Shown here in pieces: positions 30,796 to 40,030 of a stretch of DNA of 64,000 bases. The position numbers were made by a program, and so were the translations under genes. Location: the NCBI GenBank assembly GCA_033032175.1, contig CM065309.1, positions 11,966,001-12,030,000 on the forward strand, in the 5' to 3' direction. This stretch comes from Saturnia japonica. Lineage: Eukaryota; Arthropoda; Insecta; Lepidoptera; Saturniidae. The notes below the pieces were generated by a model. The model saw only the letters and a program-made list of their open reading frames with translations. It was not told where the DNA came from and made no database searches. How positions within the stretch are numbered: the stretch's first letter is position 1; the number at the start of each line of letters is the position of its first letter.

Positions 30796-31283
30796 TTATA
30801 AATAAATTTGAATTTGGAATTCCTCACAGTAAACAAAATAATCAAAATTTGAAATATGTTTACTTAAATAAATGACTTCTTCAAATGACTTCTTCAAATG
30901 TTTAATATTTCTTATTTTACCTTCTCCTTCCCCTCCTATCCAAAAAGATCTTGGTTCCTTACACTTAGCAATAATTTTTCCTTTTTCCAATATTTTCACT
31001 TTTCAGTTTTATGAACAATCTTATCACCTACATCAAACTTCTCTTCCTTTTTCTTCCTCACATCATTTATATTTTTGTTTATAAACTGTCTTAAAATCAT
31101 CAAATTATATATATTACTTTCGACCTTAGGTTCTAACAATTTATTTTTAGTAGGAATAAGAGTCCTTCCTCTTCTGCTATTTAACATTTGTGAGGGAGAA
31201 ACTTCTAACCCTGTCAATGGTGTATTGTTATAACTTAACAAATAATATGTATAGTCCACTTTATCGTTCAAAGCTGTTCTCAA
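30796..31283 (-). pseudogene. Gypsy integrase C-terminal fragments
   Basis: MRTALNDKVDYTYYLLSYNNTPLTGLEVSPSQMLNSRRGR is the usual end of the gypsy integrase core (NNTPH...SPAELLFGR-like), followed by EEKFDVGDKIVH, a basic tail motif. Split at about 30998. Confidence 0.7.
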
Positions 31284-31400
31284 TATCTTTTTACTTATAT
31301 GGACAGATTTTTCGGCTATTCCATTGCTTCTAGGATAATGTGGGCTTCTGGTGGTAGTTAAAACAATATCTTTAGACTTATGGTATTCATGACATTAAAA

Positions 31401-31862
31401 TTAATTAAAATGATTGTTATCGGCCACTATCTCCTCTGTTATTGCAAGTCTTGAAAAAGATTCTTGGAAAGCATTAATAACAGATTTAGAAGTTTTGTCA
31501 TTTACCCGTAAAATCTCCAACCAGGGAGAAATGTAGTTAACAATCACTAGAAAATATTTACCATGAAAATCTAAAATACCAGTACCAATCTTAGCATATC
31601 TTTGCTGTGGTATCTTATGAGGTAACAACTTATTATAAGAATTTGCTGTTCTAAATTTTTCACATGTACGACACTCGAGTACAAACTTTTTTATATCATT
31701 AGAAAGTTTTGCCCAATAGAATAACTGTCGTGCTTTTTTAATAGACTTACTTATTCCAGGGTGACCTTCATGAACTAGATTTAAAACATAAGACCTTAAC
31801 GACTTAGATAAAATTATTTTGTTCTGATAGAAAGCTAAACCTAACTCAAAATATAATATCAT
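31401..31862 (-). pseudogene. Gypsy integrase zinc-binding and core fragment
   Basis: HEGHPGISKSIKKARQLFYW...CRTCEKF forms the H-H-C-C zinc-binding module. The core follows but the first catalytic Asp position reads IGTGILDF (usual GxDL), and the second reads ADNNHF (usual SDNGxQF). The acids are therefore partly lost. Confidence 0.8.
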
Positions 31863-32205
31863 TATTCAATTTGTAATACTCTTTAAACTCTTTATGAACT
31901 TTTCTTTCTTCAGGCCAACCATTTAAATAATATTCATGTAACACTTTAAACACCGATTCAGCCTTAGTTTCTTTTACAAACCGTTTCTTTCTTTCATGTG
32001 ACATAGGCAAATGTACACTTACAGTATGCACAACATGAGACATTTCTTTATCATGTTCAGTAATATTAAGACTGTTCCTTGACAACATATCCGCGAAATG
32101 TAAGAACTTACCAGGGACACAATACACATTTAAATTATACATTAATAACTTCATTCTTAATCGTTTCAAATGAGGAGAGCCAAGTTTACAAATAGGTTTT
32201 AACAT
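31846..32205 (-). pseudogene. Gypsy RNase H to integrase linker
   Basis: LKRLRMKLLMYNLNVYCVPGKFLHFADMLSR is the end of RNase H (usual PGKxxxxADxLSR). A linker leads toward the integrase. Its overlap with the next fragment shows a frame change. Confidence 0.7.
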
Positions 32206-32297
32206 TATTGATACAATAGGTTTGTGATCAGTTTGTACATTTATTGATAACCATAAATGAATCTATGTAACTTTTTGATAGCATAACAGATAGACAG

Positions 32298-32558
32298 TCA
32301 TTCCTTTTCAGTTTGACTATAATTACATTCAGCAGCATTCATAGTTCTTGATGCGCAAGCAACTAATCTTAAAATATTATGGCTATCTTTCTGAAATAAA
32401 TAACATCCTATTCCACTTTTTGAAGCATCACATTGTAAAATTATCTTTCTCTTAGAATCAAATGGTGTAAGAGCTGGAGCAGTACAAATTCTTCTTTTCA
32501 GCTGTGCAAAAGCTAACCTATGTGCTAGTAACCAAATAAATTCTTCTTTTTTTTTCAA
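32298..32558 (-). pseudogene. Gypsy RNase H fragment
   Basis: FAQLKRRICTAPALTPFD, then ILQCDASKSGIGCYLFQ and ASRTMNAAECNYSQTEKE. The DAS and final E motifs of a gypsy RNase H are present. Confidence 0.8.
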
Positions 32559-32681
32559 TAACTTTAAAAGTTATGACATTAAGTTTGCCATATCTGGGAC
32601 GTATCTACGGACATAATTAAATGAACCTAATACTTGTCTAAGCTCATCTCTTTTATAGGGCTCTTTTAAACTTAAGAGGGA

Positions 32682-33366
32682 CTAAACTCTTTCTTTATCA
32701 AGACATATTCCATGTTCATTGAATACCTGACCAACATATTTAACCACTGTTTGCTTATATTGAAATTTATTTTTATTAAAAACAATTTCTAACAATTTTG
32801 CTTTTTTAATGACACTTAACAATGCTTTATCATGTTCCACCTCTGTATTTTCCATAATTAAAATATCGTCTGCCCATATTACATCATTTGGTATGTCACC
32901 ACAGTGATTTTCTAGTACATCTTGAAAGAGTTCAGGAGCATTCATCAATCCAAAAGGTAAGACCAAATATCTGTAAATACCAAATGGGGTTGCGAAACAA
33001 CACTTTCATGAAGCACTCTCAAACATAACAGATGATGAAATCGTTCAGTTAGATCTAATACAGAGAAAAATTTATTTCCTTTTAACTTAAAACTTTAATC
33101 CTCAAGTGTTGGCAACCATTTAGGTTTTTAACAATAATTTTATTTAAGTCACATGGATCCAGATACAAACGAACATTACCATTAGACTTCTCTACTATAA
33201 CTATTCGATTAATACATTCATTAGCATTTATTACACAAACTTTTGTAATAGCATTGCGAATTTCTAACCTTTTTAACTCCAATTTTAAGGGTTCAATTAA
33301 ATAAGAAGGCAACCTAGGTGAAGGGTGACATATTTGTTCCTCTATAGATTTAGTAGGAATGTCCAC
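32682..33366 (-). pseudogene. Gypsy reverse transcriptase fragments
   Basis: 33366-33082 holds the N-terminal part (IVIVEKSNGNVRLYLDPCDLN). 32966-32682 holds MVLPFGLMNAPELFQ, the catalytic box WADDILI (usual Y[IV]DDIL) and FQYKQTVVKYVGQVF. About 115 bp between them are out of frame. Confidence 0.85.
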
Positions 33367-33383
33367 AGTACCAGGTAGTCTAC

Positions 33384-33959
33384 CTATTTCTCAAAATCAT
33401 AAATATGTTGTTTAATAAATTTTTCTTTCTCATTGTTAAGTTCGACCAACTGAAGTCTGTTTACTAAATTTAATGACACATAAGCAGGTAATCCTAGTAA
33501 CATAGTATTACAATCAATTATAATAAAATTTTCATAACATACATTTTCATTAAAAGTACACTTTAAATTTATAATTCCAATAGGGTTTACTTTTTCCCCA
33601 ACAAAAGACTCTATTTTTAAATCAGTTTCCTGTAACTCAAACTTTAAACACTCATTAATTTTGTCAAAAAATTCCTTAGGCATAATACTGACATCTGCAC
33701 CTGTATCTAATTTACATTTAACAATTTGGTTTTCAACCAAAACATTTTCAATCCACTCAGACTTATTAACATTTGCTGTTTTTACCACAGCACAATGTAT
33801 AGTATCATTAGGGTGTTCAGAATCAGAACATTTGACCTCGCCAACTCTTTTAACTCTACAGCTGATTGAAAAATGATTTAGTATTCCACACTTATTACAC
33901 TTTTTCCCATATGCTGGACACTCCCTGGGACCATGTACTTGCTGACAACGCCGACACAT
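33384..33959 (-). pseudogene. Gypsy zinc knuckles and aspartic protease
   Basis: Two Cys/His knuckles in series (CRRCQQVHGPREC and CNKCGILNHFSISC), then the protease with LDTGADVSIMP and the ILGLP-like TMLLGLPA. This is the best preserved stretch of the element, 191 codons open. Confidence 0.85.
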
Positions 33960-34002
33960 ACTCTTTGTGCTTTCTTTCTTAACTGGTTTGTCTTTTATTT
34001 TG

Positions 34003-34371
34003 TTAAACCTGTTTATTTGGTCTGTTATACTTTACCACATCAATTTCTAATGTAGGATTCATTTGTACAACTTGTGATCTACTCACTTCGCTTGCTCGAC
34101 ATATATTTGCAACTTTGTCCAAAGTCAAACCGTCCATTCTGAATAAACTTTCTTGCAAATGCTTATTGTTTAACCCTTGAACTAACCTGTCTCTTATCAA
34201 CTGGTCTTCTAAGGTTTCACTATAACTAATACCATAATTACATGTTGAAATCAGTTGCCTCAATGAAGTATAAAAAAATTCGAATTTTTCTTCAGTACCT
34301 TGCTTTCTTTCATTAAACTTGTAGCTCTCAAAGACTTCATTGTATTTCAGGTTAACATATTTTTCTATCAC
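34003..34371 (-). pseudogene. Gypsy gag fragment
   Basis: FNERKQGTEEKFEFFYTSLRQL and DQLIRDRLVQGLNNKHLQESLF, the F..R.Q...E....L..L and IRDRIVxGI phrases of gypsy gag. The N-terminal half is missing. Confidence 0.7.
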
Positions 34372-34959
34372 TTGTATTGTTCAGGAGGAGGATTACGGGG
34401 CGATTTTTTAAATAAACCACTTTTCTTTTATAACATCTTTCTTTTCTTAATGTTTGTATTATAGCAACTCAATATACATTTTCTTTTTAATTCATAGACA
34501 TAGATTTTATAAGAAAGGAGATGCGCATTGTTATTCATCATGTATAACCTTGTCATATACTTGACTTTCTACTTTTGTCATTTTGAAACTCATAATTACT
34601 TTTGTAGATTCAAAACCCATCATATTACGCAGAAAGGACAATTTAACCTTATCCAGAGCTTCATACGAGAAAATCTACAAAAAGACCTTTCCAGAATCGT
34701 AGCAGCAGAAGGAGCACGGATATCAAAATTTGGTGGCAACTTCACGGCATTTGCCATTTTGAAGTGTTTATCACACTTTTACACAGTAAATTTAGTGTTT
34801 TTGTACAACTACAACTGCGCCATGTTAAATTAGTTATTTTTAAAATAAAAATTTCAACAATTCAAATTATATTACATTTTATTAAATATTCCATTCCGTG
34901 CGTAGGTAGGTATACTCACAATGTTGCTAGCCTATAAAACTTAATCTTACATCAACATC

Positions 34960-35918
34960 AAAGTTCGAACTGTGTTCGAACATTCTCTATTAAGGACCTA
35001 TATCTAGGGAAAAATCGATACTACTATGTAATATGGTATCGATGCCACTCATTTGATAGGTACTAGTATAAACCAATAGCAGCAGACAGTGGACTACAGT
35101 AGTACTGGGCATTTCGTTTAGAAACGCTTTTAAGAACCAATTATTTAATGAAAAACGAACGAACTTTTCCTATAATTAACAATAAAAAGTTTTAAAACGA
35201 ACGGCCCGCTTCTCAATAGGTATATTGGTAGCCCGAGTGAACAGTAAAACCGTTACAAGAAACTACTTTAAATATGAAGTAACGAATAAGCTACAATGTA
35301 TCTTATTGCTAAAGTTATACAATACTTATTCTGTTGTAAAAGAATAAACAAATTGAAGGAACAAAAAAAACTTTTTTTTTGGCTAAACGTCAATTGTTAG
35401 TTTTTTCAGTACAGTTTGTTCTCGAACTTCCTTGATTGTAAAAAAAAAAGCGTTTCGTTTCGTTTCGTTTTACGAAAAATTAGGAGCGACCCAGTAGTAG
35501 ACTACAGAATTGTTATTTATCTCTGGACTACAGTATTAAAAATTGTGAGATATTATATTACTGGCAATACCTTCACTCTCTCTGCTGTCTACGAATTTTC
35601 CAGTGTTGCCACTTTATCCACTTTTTCGCCAGTAGTGGCTAAATTTTGAGACTTGGCAGCTACCAAAAATTACATCGGTATAGATAGTTCAACTTATTTG
35701 TGCGCGCAGCTCTATGTGTGCGTGAGTCGTATATAAATATAATGCCTACGTTGCGTGTCAAGAGGTACAGTCAAGTGCACAAGAGATTTCTATTATGTCG
35801 AAATTTTTTACATCTTACTTATTTAAAATTAAAATAAAGCAGCAGCAGTAATTAATAATATTTAAAATAAGATATAATTAAATGCAACGCCAAATGATAT
35901 TAAATTGAAGGGTTTTAG
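34960..35918. other. Intergenic spacer with GTTTC microsatellite
   Basis: No gene. A short GTTTC repeat is at about 35451-35470. Nothing else recognised. Confidence 0.5.
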
Positions 35919-35920
35919 TA

Positions 35921-36052
35921 TTATTGTTGGAAGCACTTACGTTTAGCAGATATTATAACGGGAGGTTTACACAAATTTAAGAGTCTTTTACTATCACAAT
36001 TTTTTCAATTTCAGTTATAATATCTGCTTAACGTAAGTGCTTCCAACAATAA
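35921..36052 (+). repeat. Copia left terminal block (LTR-like, palindromic ends)
   Basis: 39-bp arms (35921-35959 and 36014-36052) face each other around a 54-bp middle, with one mismatch. The block starts TTATTGTTGG and ends CCAACAATAA. Confidence 0.85.
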
Positions 36053-36071
36053 TAGGTTATTAAATCCCAGC

Positions 36072-36903
36072 ATGGACATATTAACTGGAAGAATGTCGAT
36101 CGGTTTGCTTGAAGGTAAAATTAATTGGGACACTTGGAAATACAAAGTCACTTGCCTTTTACGCATGGTCCCACAAGCGTTAGAGGTAGTGGAGGGCTCG
36201 TTCCAAAGACCCATAACACCAGTCACTGGAGCTGGAGATGCTGACATTAGCGTGTATAATACAAATCTTGAGCGCTTTGTAAAAGCTGATACTAATGCCC
36301 TTCTCATACTGACGACAAATATGAAAGAGGAGACACTCAGAAAAGTGATGCGGTTTAAGAATGCACGTGATGTTTGGCTTGAATTACATCGTTTATTTGA
36401 TGGCACAAATGAAGATAAAGCTTATAATCTTTGTATGAGATTTATCAGTTACAGAAAAGATGCAGCAGATGACATTGCAACGCATATGTCTAAATTAAAG
36501 AACATTTGGTCACAGCTTAACCAAGAATTGAAAAAAGATAACAATAGGGAGCTACCGGAGTTACTTTTAATCTGTAAGATTCTTGATACTCTAAACGATT
36601 CCCACTTTGCATTCCGTAGTAGCTGGCTGCTTCTACCGAAAACTGAAAGAACTATTGAAAGCTTAACAAGCCATATATGTGCATTACGAGCGATCAATGC
36701 TAATTAACGCTGTGCAAGAAGCTCTAGTCACAAACACAAATGTGGCTACTAATGAAGTCAAAAAGGACAAGAAGATAAAATGCAACTACTGTCAAGGCAT
36801 CGGTCATCGAGTAAGAAACTGTAAAAAGTGGATTAAAGATGGAAGACCACAAACGCTAGTAATATGGAAGCAACCCCTTCTTCTTCAAAAACTGCTAATA
36901 TGA
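36072..36903 (+). pseudogene. Copia gag
   Basis: MDILTGRMSIGLLEGKINWDTWKYKV opens the copia-type gag (UBN2/DUF4219 family; INWxxWKxxM). LHRLFDGTNEDKAYNL, ETLL-like ELLLICKILDTL and CALRA follow. TAA ends this frame at 36707. The zinc knuckle CNYCQGIGHRVRNC is in the next frame (36679-36903), so a frameshift near 36690 splits gag. ATG at 36072 directly follows the primer-binding-like site, leaving almost no leader. Confidence 0.8.
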
Positions 36904-37727
36904 TTCTGATGTCTATAGAGCACACAATTTTTTCAGTTGATAGAGAGAATACAAACTGGTACGTGGATAACGGCGCCACGAGCCATGTAACAATTCGGGC
37001 TGATTTGTTCCAAACTTATGAACATTTTGACAAGAACCGTACTGTGACGACTGCTATTGGCAATGTGATTAGTGCTAAAGGCAAAGGTTCAGTAATAATC
37101 GAGGCAAATGTTAAAGGGAAATTATTTCGAATTACCCTTCAAGATGTTTGGTATGTCCCAGCCATACACAAGAATCTGTTTTCAGTATTAGTACTATACG
37201 ACAAAGTTCCAAACAGCATTTTCTCATCGACGACAAAAGAATGCACCGTCTATGTCAACGGTGAAGTAAGTTTAATTGGAAAACGACAGAAGCAAGGTGG
37301 ATTATACCGATTAGACGTCGTAAACGTATTTTCAGACAATCCTCCCGAAGTCTATGTGACATCTACAACAATGCAGTTGTATCATGAAAGGCTTGCTCAC
37401 CAGAACAAGAGGCATGTGAAGGCGATAGTTAAACGCGAACTAGGGCTCGACCTTCCTCTTGACAAGAAGACTTGCGAAGGCTGCATTTTTGGAAAAGCTC
37501 ACAGACTTAAATTTGGTTCGAGAAATAGAGCATCAGCGCCAGGAGAACTCGTACATTCTGACGTATGTGGACCGTTTCAACCAAGTTACTCGAAGTTGAG
37601 GTACTATGTTTTATTTAAAGATGATTTTACAGGCTATCGCATGATATATTTTTTGAAAAAAAAGTCAGAGGTCAAGGATAAGCTCGCCTTGATGCTAGCT
37701 CAGACAAAAACAGAAGGACATACTTAA
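36864..37727 (+). pseudogene. Copia protease and integrase N-terminal half
   Basis: WYVDNGATSHVT holds the protease active site (DNGA for the usual D[ST]GA). VWYVPAIHKNLFSV follows, then the integrase zinc-binding module H-x-R-x-A-H...C-x2-C (YHERLAHQNKRHV, CEGCIFGKAHR), and GELVHSDVCGPF with the first catalytic Asp. The frame stops at 37725-37727, just before the second catalytic Asp region. Confidence 0.85.
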
Positions 37728-38687
37728 AATGTCTACTAAGCGATAACGGCGGAGAATTTGACAATGAATCTGTTCGAAGAATCCTTAACTCGCACGGAAT
37801 TCAACAGAGACTCGTTACTCCGTATACGCCCGAAACAAAACGGTCTTAGTGAACGAGAAAATCGAACATTAGTTGAAATTGGACGTTCGATTATGTATGC
37901 GCATGAACTGTTGCCACAACAACTATGGGCTGAATTAATTAATACGGCCGCTTACATCTTAAATAGAACAAGCCCAACGAAAAGTGATAAATCTCCGTAC
38001 GAACTTTGGTTTGGAAAGAAACCCATTATAAAACATCTCCGTATAATAGGTTGCACTGCCTATGTCCACATACCAAAACAAAACCTTAAGAAACTTGATA
38101 AAAAAGCTATCAAAGGCAGACTCGTCGGTTACGATGAAGATGGATACCGTATCAGAAACACTGACGGAAAGAAAAACACGCTCGTTCGTTCATGCGATGT
38201 AATTTTCGATGAAAAGCCCCTTCCTATCACTGATGTTAACTCACCTTGTGTTGAAAGCGACACAAACTCGAGAGAAAACATGTTACAACTTCATATAGAT
38301 AATGCTATCAGAACCGAGGAACCAGCTACTCCAATGGAGATTATACAAGATCCATTGACTGTCCAATCCGAGGGAGACCGCGAAGAACGTGAACAAATAG
38401 TCACGTATGAGCCTGAACATAGTCTCGAGGGAGAAAATATGGAAGAAACCCATACTGAAGACCATGTTCATGAGAATAATGAGGAACAAGATCAAGAATT
38501 CCGCATTCATGAACCCTTCTTACAAGAAGATGAAGATGAATTTCATGACGCTGAGCCACCCCGTTACAATCTTCGTGACTGCAACCAAATAAAACGTCCT
38601 GAAAAGTTTGAGGATCATGTATGCATAACAGAATCATACCCTACAAGTTATTCAGACGCCATGAATCGGAATGATCACAAAAAATGA
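37728..38687 (+). pseudogene. Copia integrase distal half and linker
   Basis: LSDNGGEFDNE, with the second Asp, is readable in a different frame at about 37736-37770. After a second shift near 37830, NGLSERENRTLVEIGRSIM (third catalytic acid), ILNRTSPTKSDKSPYELWFG and LVGYDEDGYRI follow in the main frame. The two shifts compensate. A TGA at 38685-38687 separates this part from the reverse transcriptase. Confidence 0.85.
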
Positions 38688-38696
38688 ATAAAGGCA

Positions 38697-39092
38697 ATGG
38701 AAGATGAAATGAAATCTTTAAAAGATCTCAATGTTTGGACAACTTGTATGTTACCAAAAAATAAGAAGGCTCTACCTTGCAAATGGGTTCTCTGTATCAA
38801 GCAGATTCCTAATGGCTCCATCGATAAGTATAAAGCTCGACTTGTCGTAAAGGGTTACAAGCAGAGGAAAGGACAGGATTATGATCAGACATACAGTCCT
38901 GTAGTATGCCTTGCAACTATAAGAGCATTATTGGGTGTCGCGGCACAAGAAAACCTACATCTTGTACAGTTTGATGTTTGTACAGCATTCCTTCACGGAA
39001 AGCTTAAGGAGGAAATTTATGTACAACAACCCGGTGGTTATAGCGATGGAACCTCAAATGTGTGCAATAGTGTCAATAAAACTAAAAACTGA
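38697..39092 (+). pseudogene. Copia reverse transcriptase, N-terminal part
   Basis: LPCKWVLCIKQIPNGSIDKYKARLVVKGYKQRKGQDY, TYSPVV and FDVCTAFLHGKLKEEIYV are the fingers and first catalytic Asp of copia reverse transcriptase. The sequence stops after PGGYSDGTSNVC. The rest of the polymerase and RNase H are absent, and the terminal inverted segment begins at 39089. Confidence 0.85.
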
Positions 39093-39184
39093 AATTGAAA
39101 AAATTGTGATAATAAAAGACTCTTAAATTTGTGTAAACCTCCAGTTATAATATCTGCTTAACGTAAGTGCTTCCAACAATAATA

Positions 39185-39881
39185 TTTAGACCCAAAAAAC
39201 ATTCATAGAAATCTAGTGTTTCAGCCTACACAGACGAAACTAAAAACTAAACAGTCGATTACGTCGTCACAATATTTACTTAGTGCTCTTCCATCAAAAT
39301 TAGGACAATCTAGTGCATTTTCGCGTACAATTTAGCGCCTTTCTTCGTATAGCAGTTGGCACACTGAGTAGAACCTTTGCCGAGGTGGTAACACTGTCTC
39401 TAATTCTAAAATTACAAATGGCTTCCGTTTTCAATTCACTTCATGGTTTTTCTAATTAATTCTGTTGGCATGGTTTATTAGTAAGGTTCGTGTTATGTTT
39501 CTTTTGTTGGAGCTATAACGTACGTTTATGGGTATATTTTAAGGTGTTTTACATTGTTTTTTTTAAATATTATATATTGTTAGGTATTAAATTTTACTTC
39601 TGTCTTACGAAATGCCGGTTAAAATGGTATTTTTAGGAAATCTGTTAATTTCATTATGTTATACTGTTACATCTGTATTTATTTACGTTTAATTTTGTTT
39701 AATGGGTAACATTCTTGTAATCACATTGTCATGTTTTCTTTTTAGGATCCTGTATATAATCCGCAAATTTGTTATGCGTTGTAATCACATATCTCCCTTC
39801 AATTATTTTTATTTTTCAGACCTTCAGTTTAAAGTGACCATCGTGTTTGAGCTACGTAATAAAAACATTAAATATCCAATC
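39185..39881 (+). promoter_or_regulatory. FAM120 upstream region and probable 5' UTR
   Basis: Lies between the copia element and the FAM120 ATG. A 3' splice site (TATTTTTCAG, ending 39819) 62 bp before the ATG suggests that the coding exon begins at 39820 and that a non-coding exon lies upstream. A GTAAGG donor candidate is at 39481. No TATA box could be assigned. Confidence 0.4.
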
Positions 39882-40030
39882 ATGGGAATACAAGAATTAC
39901 AATCGGTCTTAGAAAATGAAGGAGTAGGGGTAGATTTATTTAGAATTGCTAGAAAATCATGCCGGCGGCTTTCGCTTGGTTCTGGACGCTGAAGGATGCT
40001 TAGATCGTTTATATGGTGGATATTTTTCAG
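39882..40030 (+). CDS. FAM120A: FAM120 exon 1 (apparent frameshift)
   Basis: ATG at 39882 starts [16 protein letters not shown]...FRIAR. After the A-run at 39953-39956 the family sequence ([15 protein letters not shown]...LYGGYFS) continues only in the +1 frame. As written, frame 0 stops at about 39990. The +1 frame has a TAG at 39931-39933, so it cannot supply its own start. Donor GTAAAT at 40031. Confidence 0.85.

Larger units (their letters stand above)
30452..34954 (-). mobile_element. Ty3/gypsy LTR retrotransposon, decayed
   Basis: Minus-strand order is gag (34371-34003), zinc knuckles and protease (33959-33384), reverse transcriptase (33366-32682), RNase H (32558-32298), integrase zinc-binding and core (32205-31401) and integrase tail (31283-30796). 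Protease-RT-RNaseH-integrase is the gypsy order. A direct repeat of about 115 bp (30452-30566 and 34834-34954, sharing CACAATGTTGCTAGCCTATA) flanks it and is probably what is left of the LTRs. Every domain is separated by stops or frame changes. Confidence 0.8.
35921..39182 (+). mobile_element. Ty1/copia retrotransposon with inverted terminal segments
   Basis: Gag, protease, integrase and the first part of reverse transcriptase follow in copia order on the plus strand. The left end (35921-36014) and right end (39089-39182) are inverted copies of each other, 94 bp with three differences. In addition 36014-36052 repeats, in direct orientation, the last 39 bp of the right end. The leftmost block therefore looks like a short LTR, TGTTGGAAG...CTTCCAACA (35925-36048), that is itself nearly palindromic at its ends. 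A primer-binding-like GGTTAT...CCCAGCA follows at 36055-36071, running into the gag ATG. The right side carries only one arm plus the inverted middle. TA stands at both outer edges. Reverse transcriptase is cut before its YxDD box. Confidence 0.75.

Noticed and set aside
34528..34833. Plus-strand coding region of 101 codons
   Set aside because: No family match, Cys/Phe-rich AT-driven composition, and it lies between the gypsy gag and its LTR-like repeat.
30452..34954. Intact endogenous retrovirus with envelope
   Set aside because: No envelope-like frame between integrase and the repeat, and every domain is broken.
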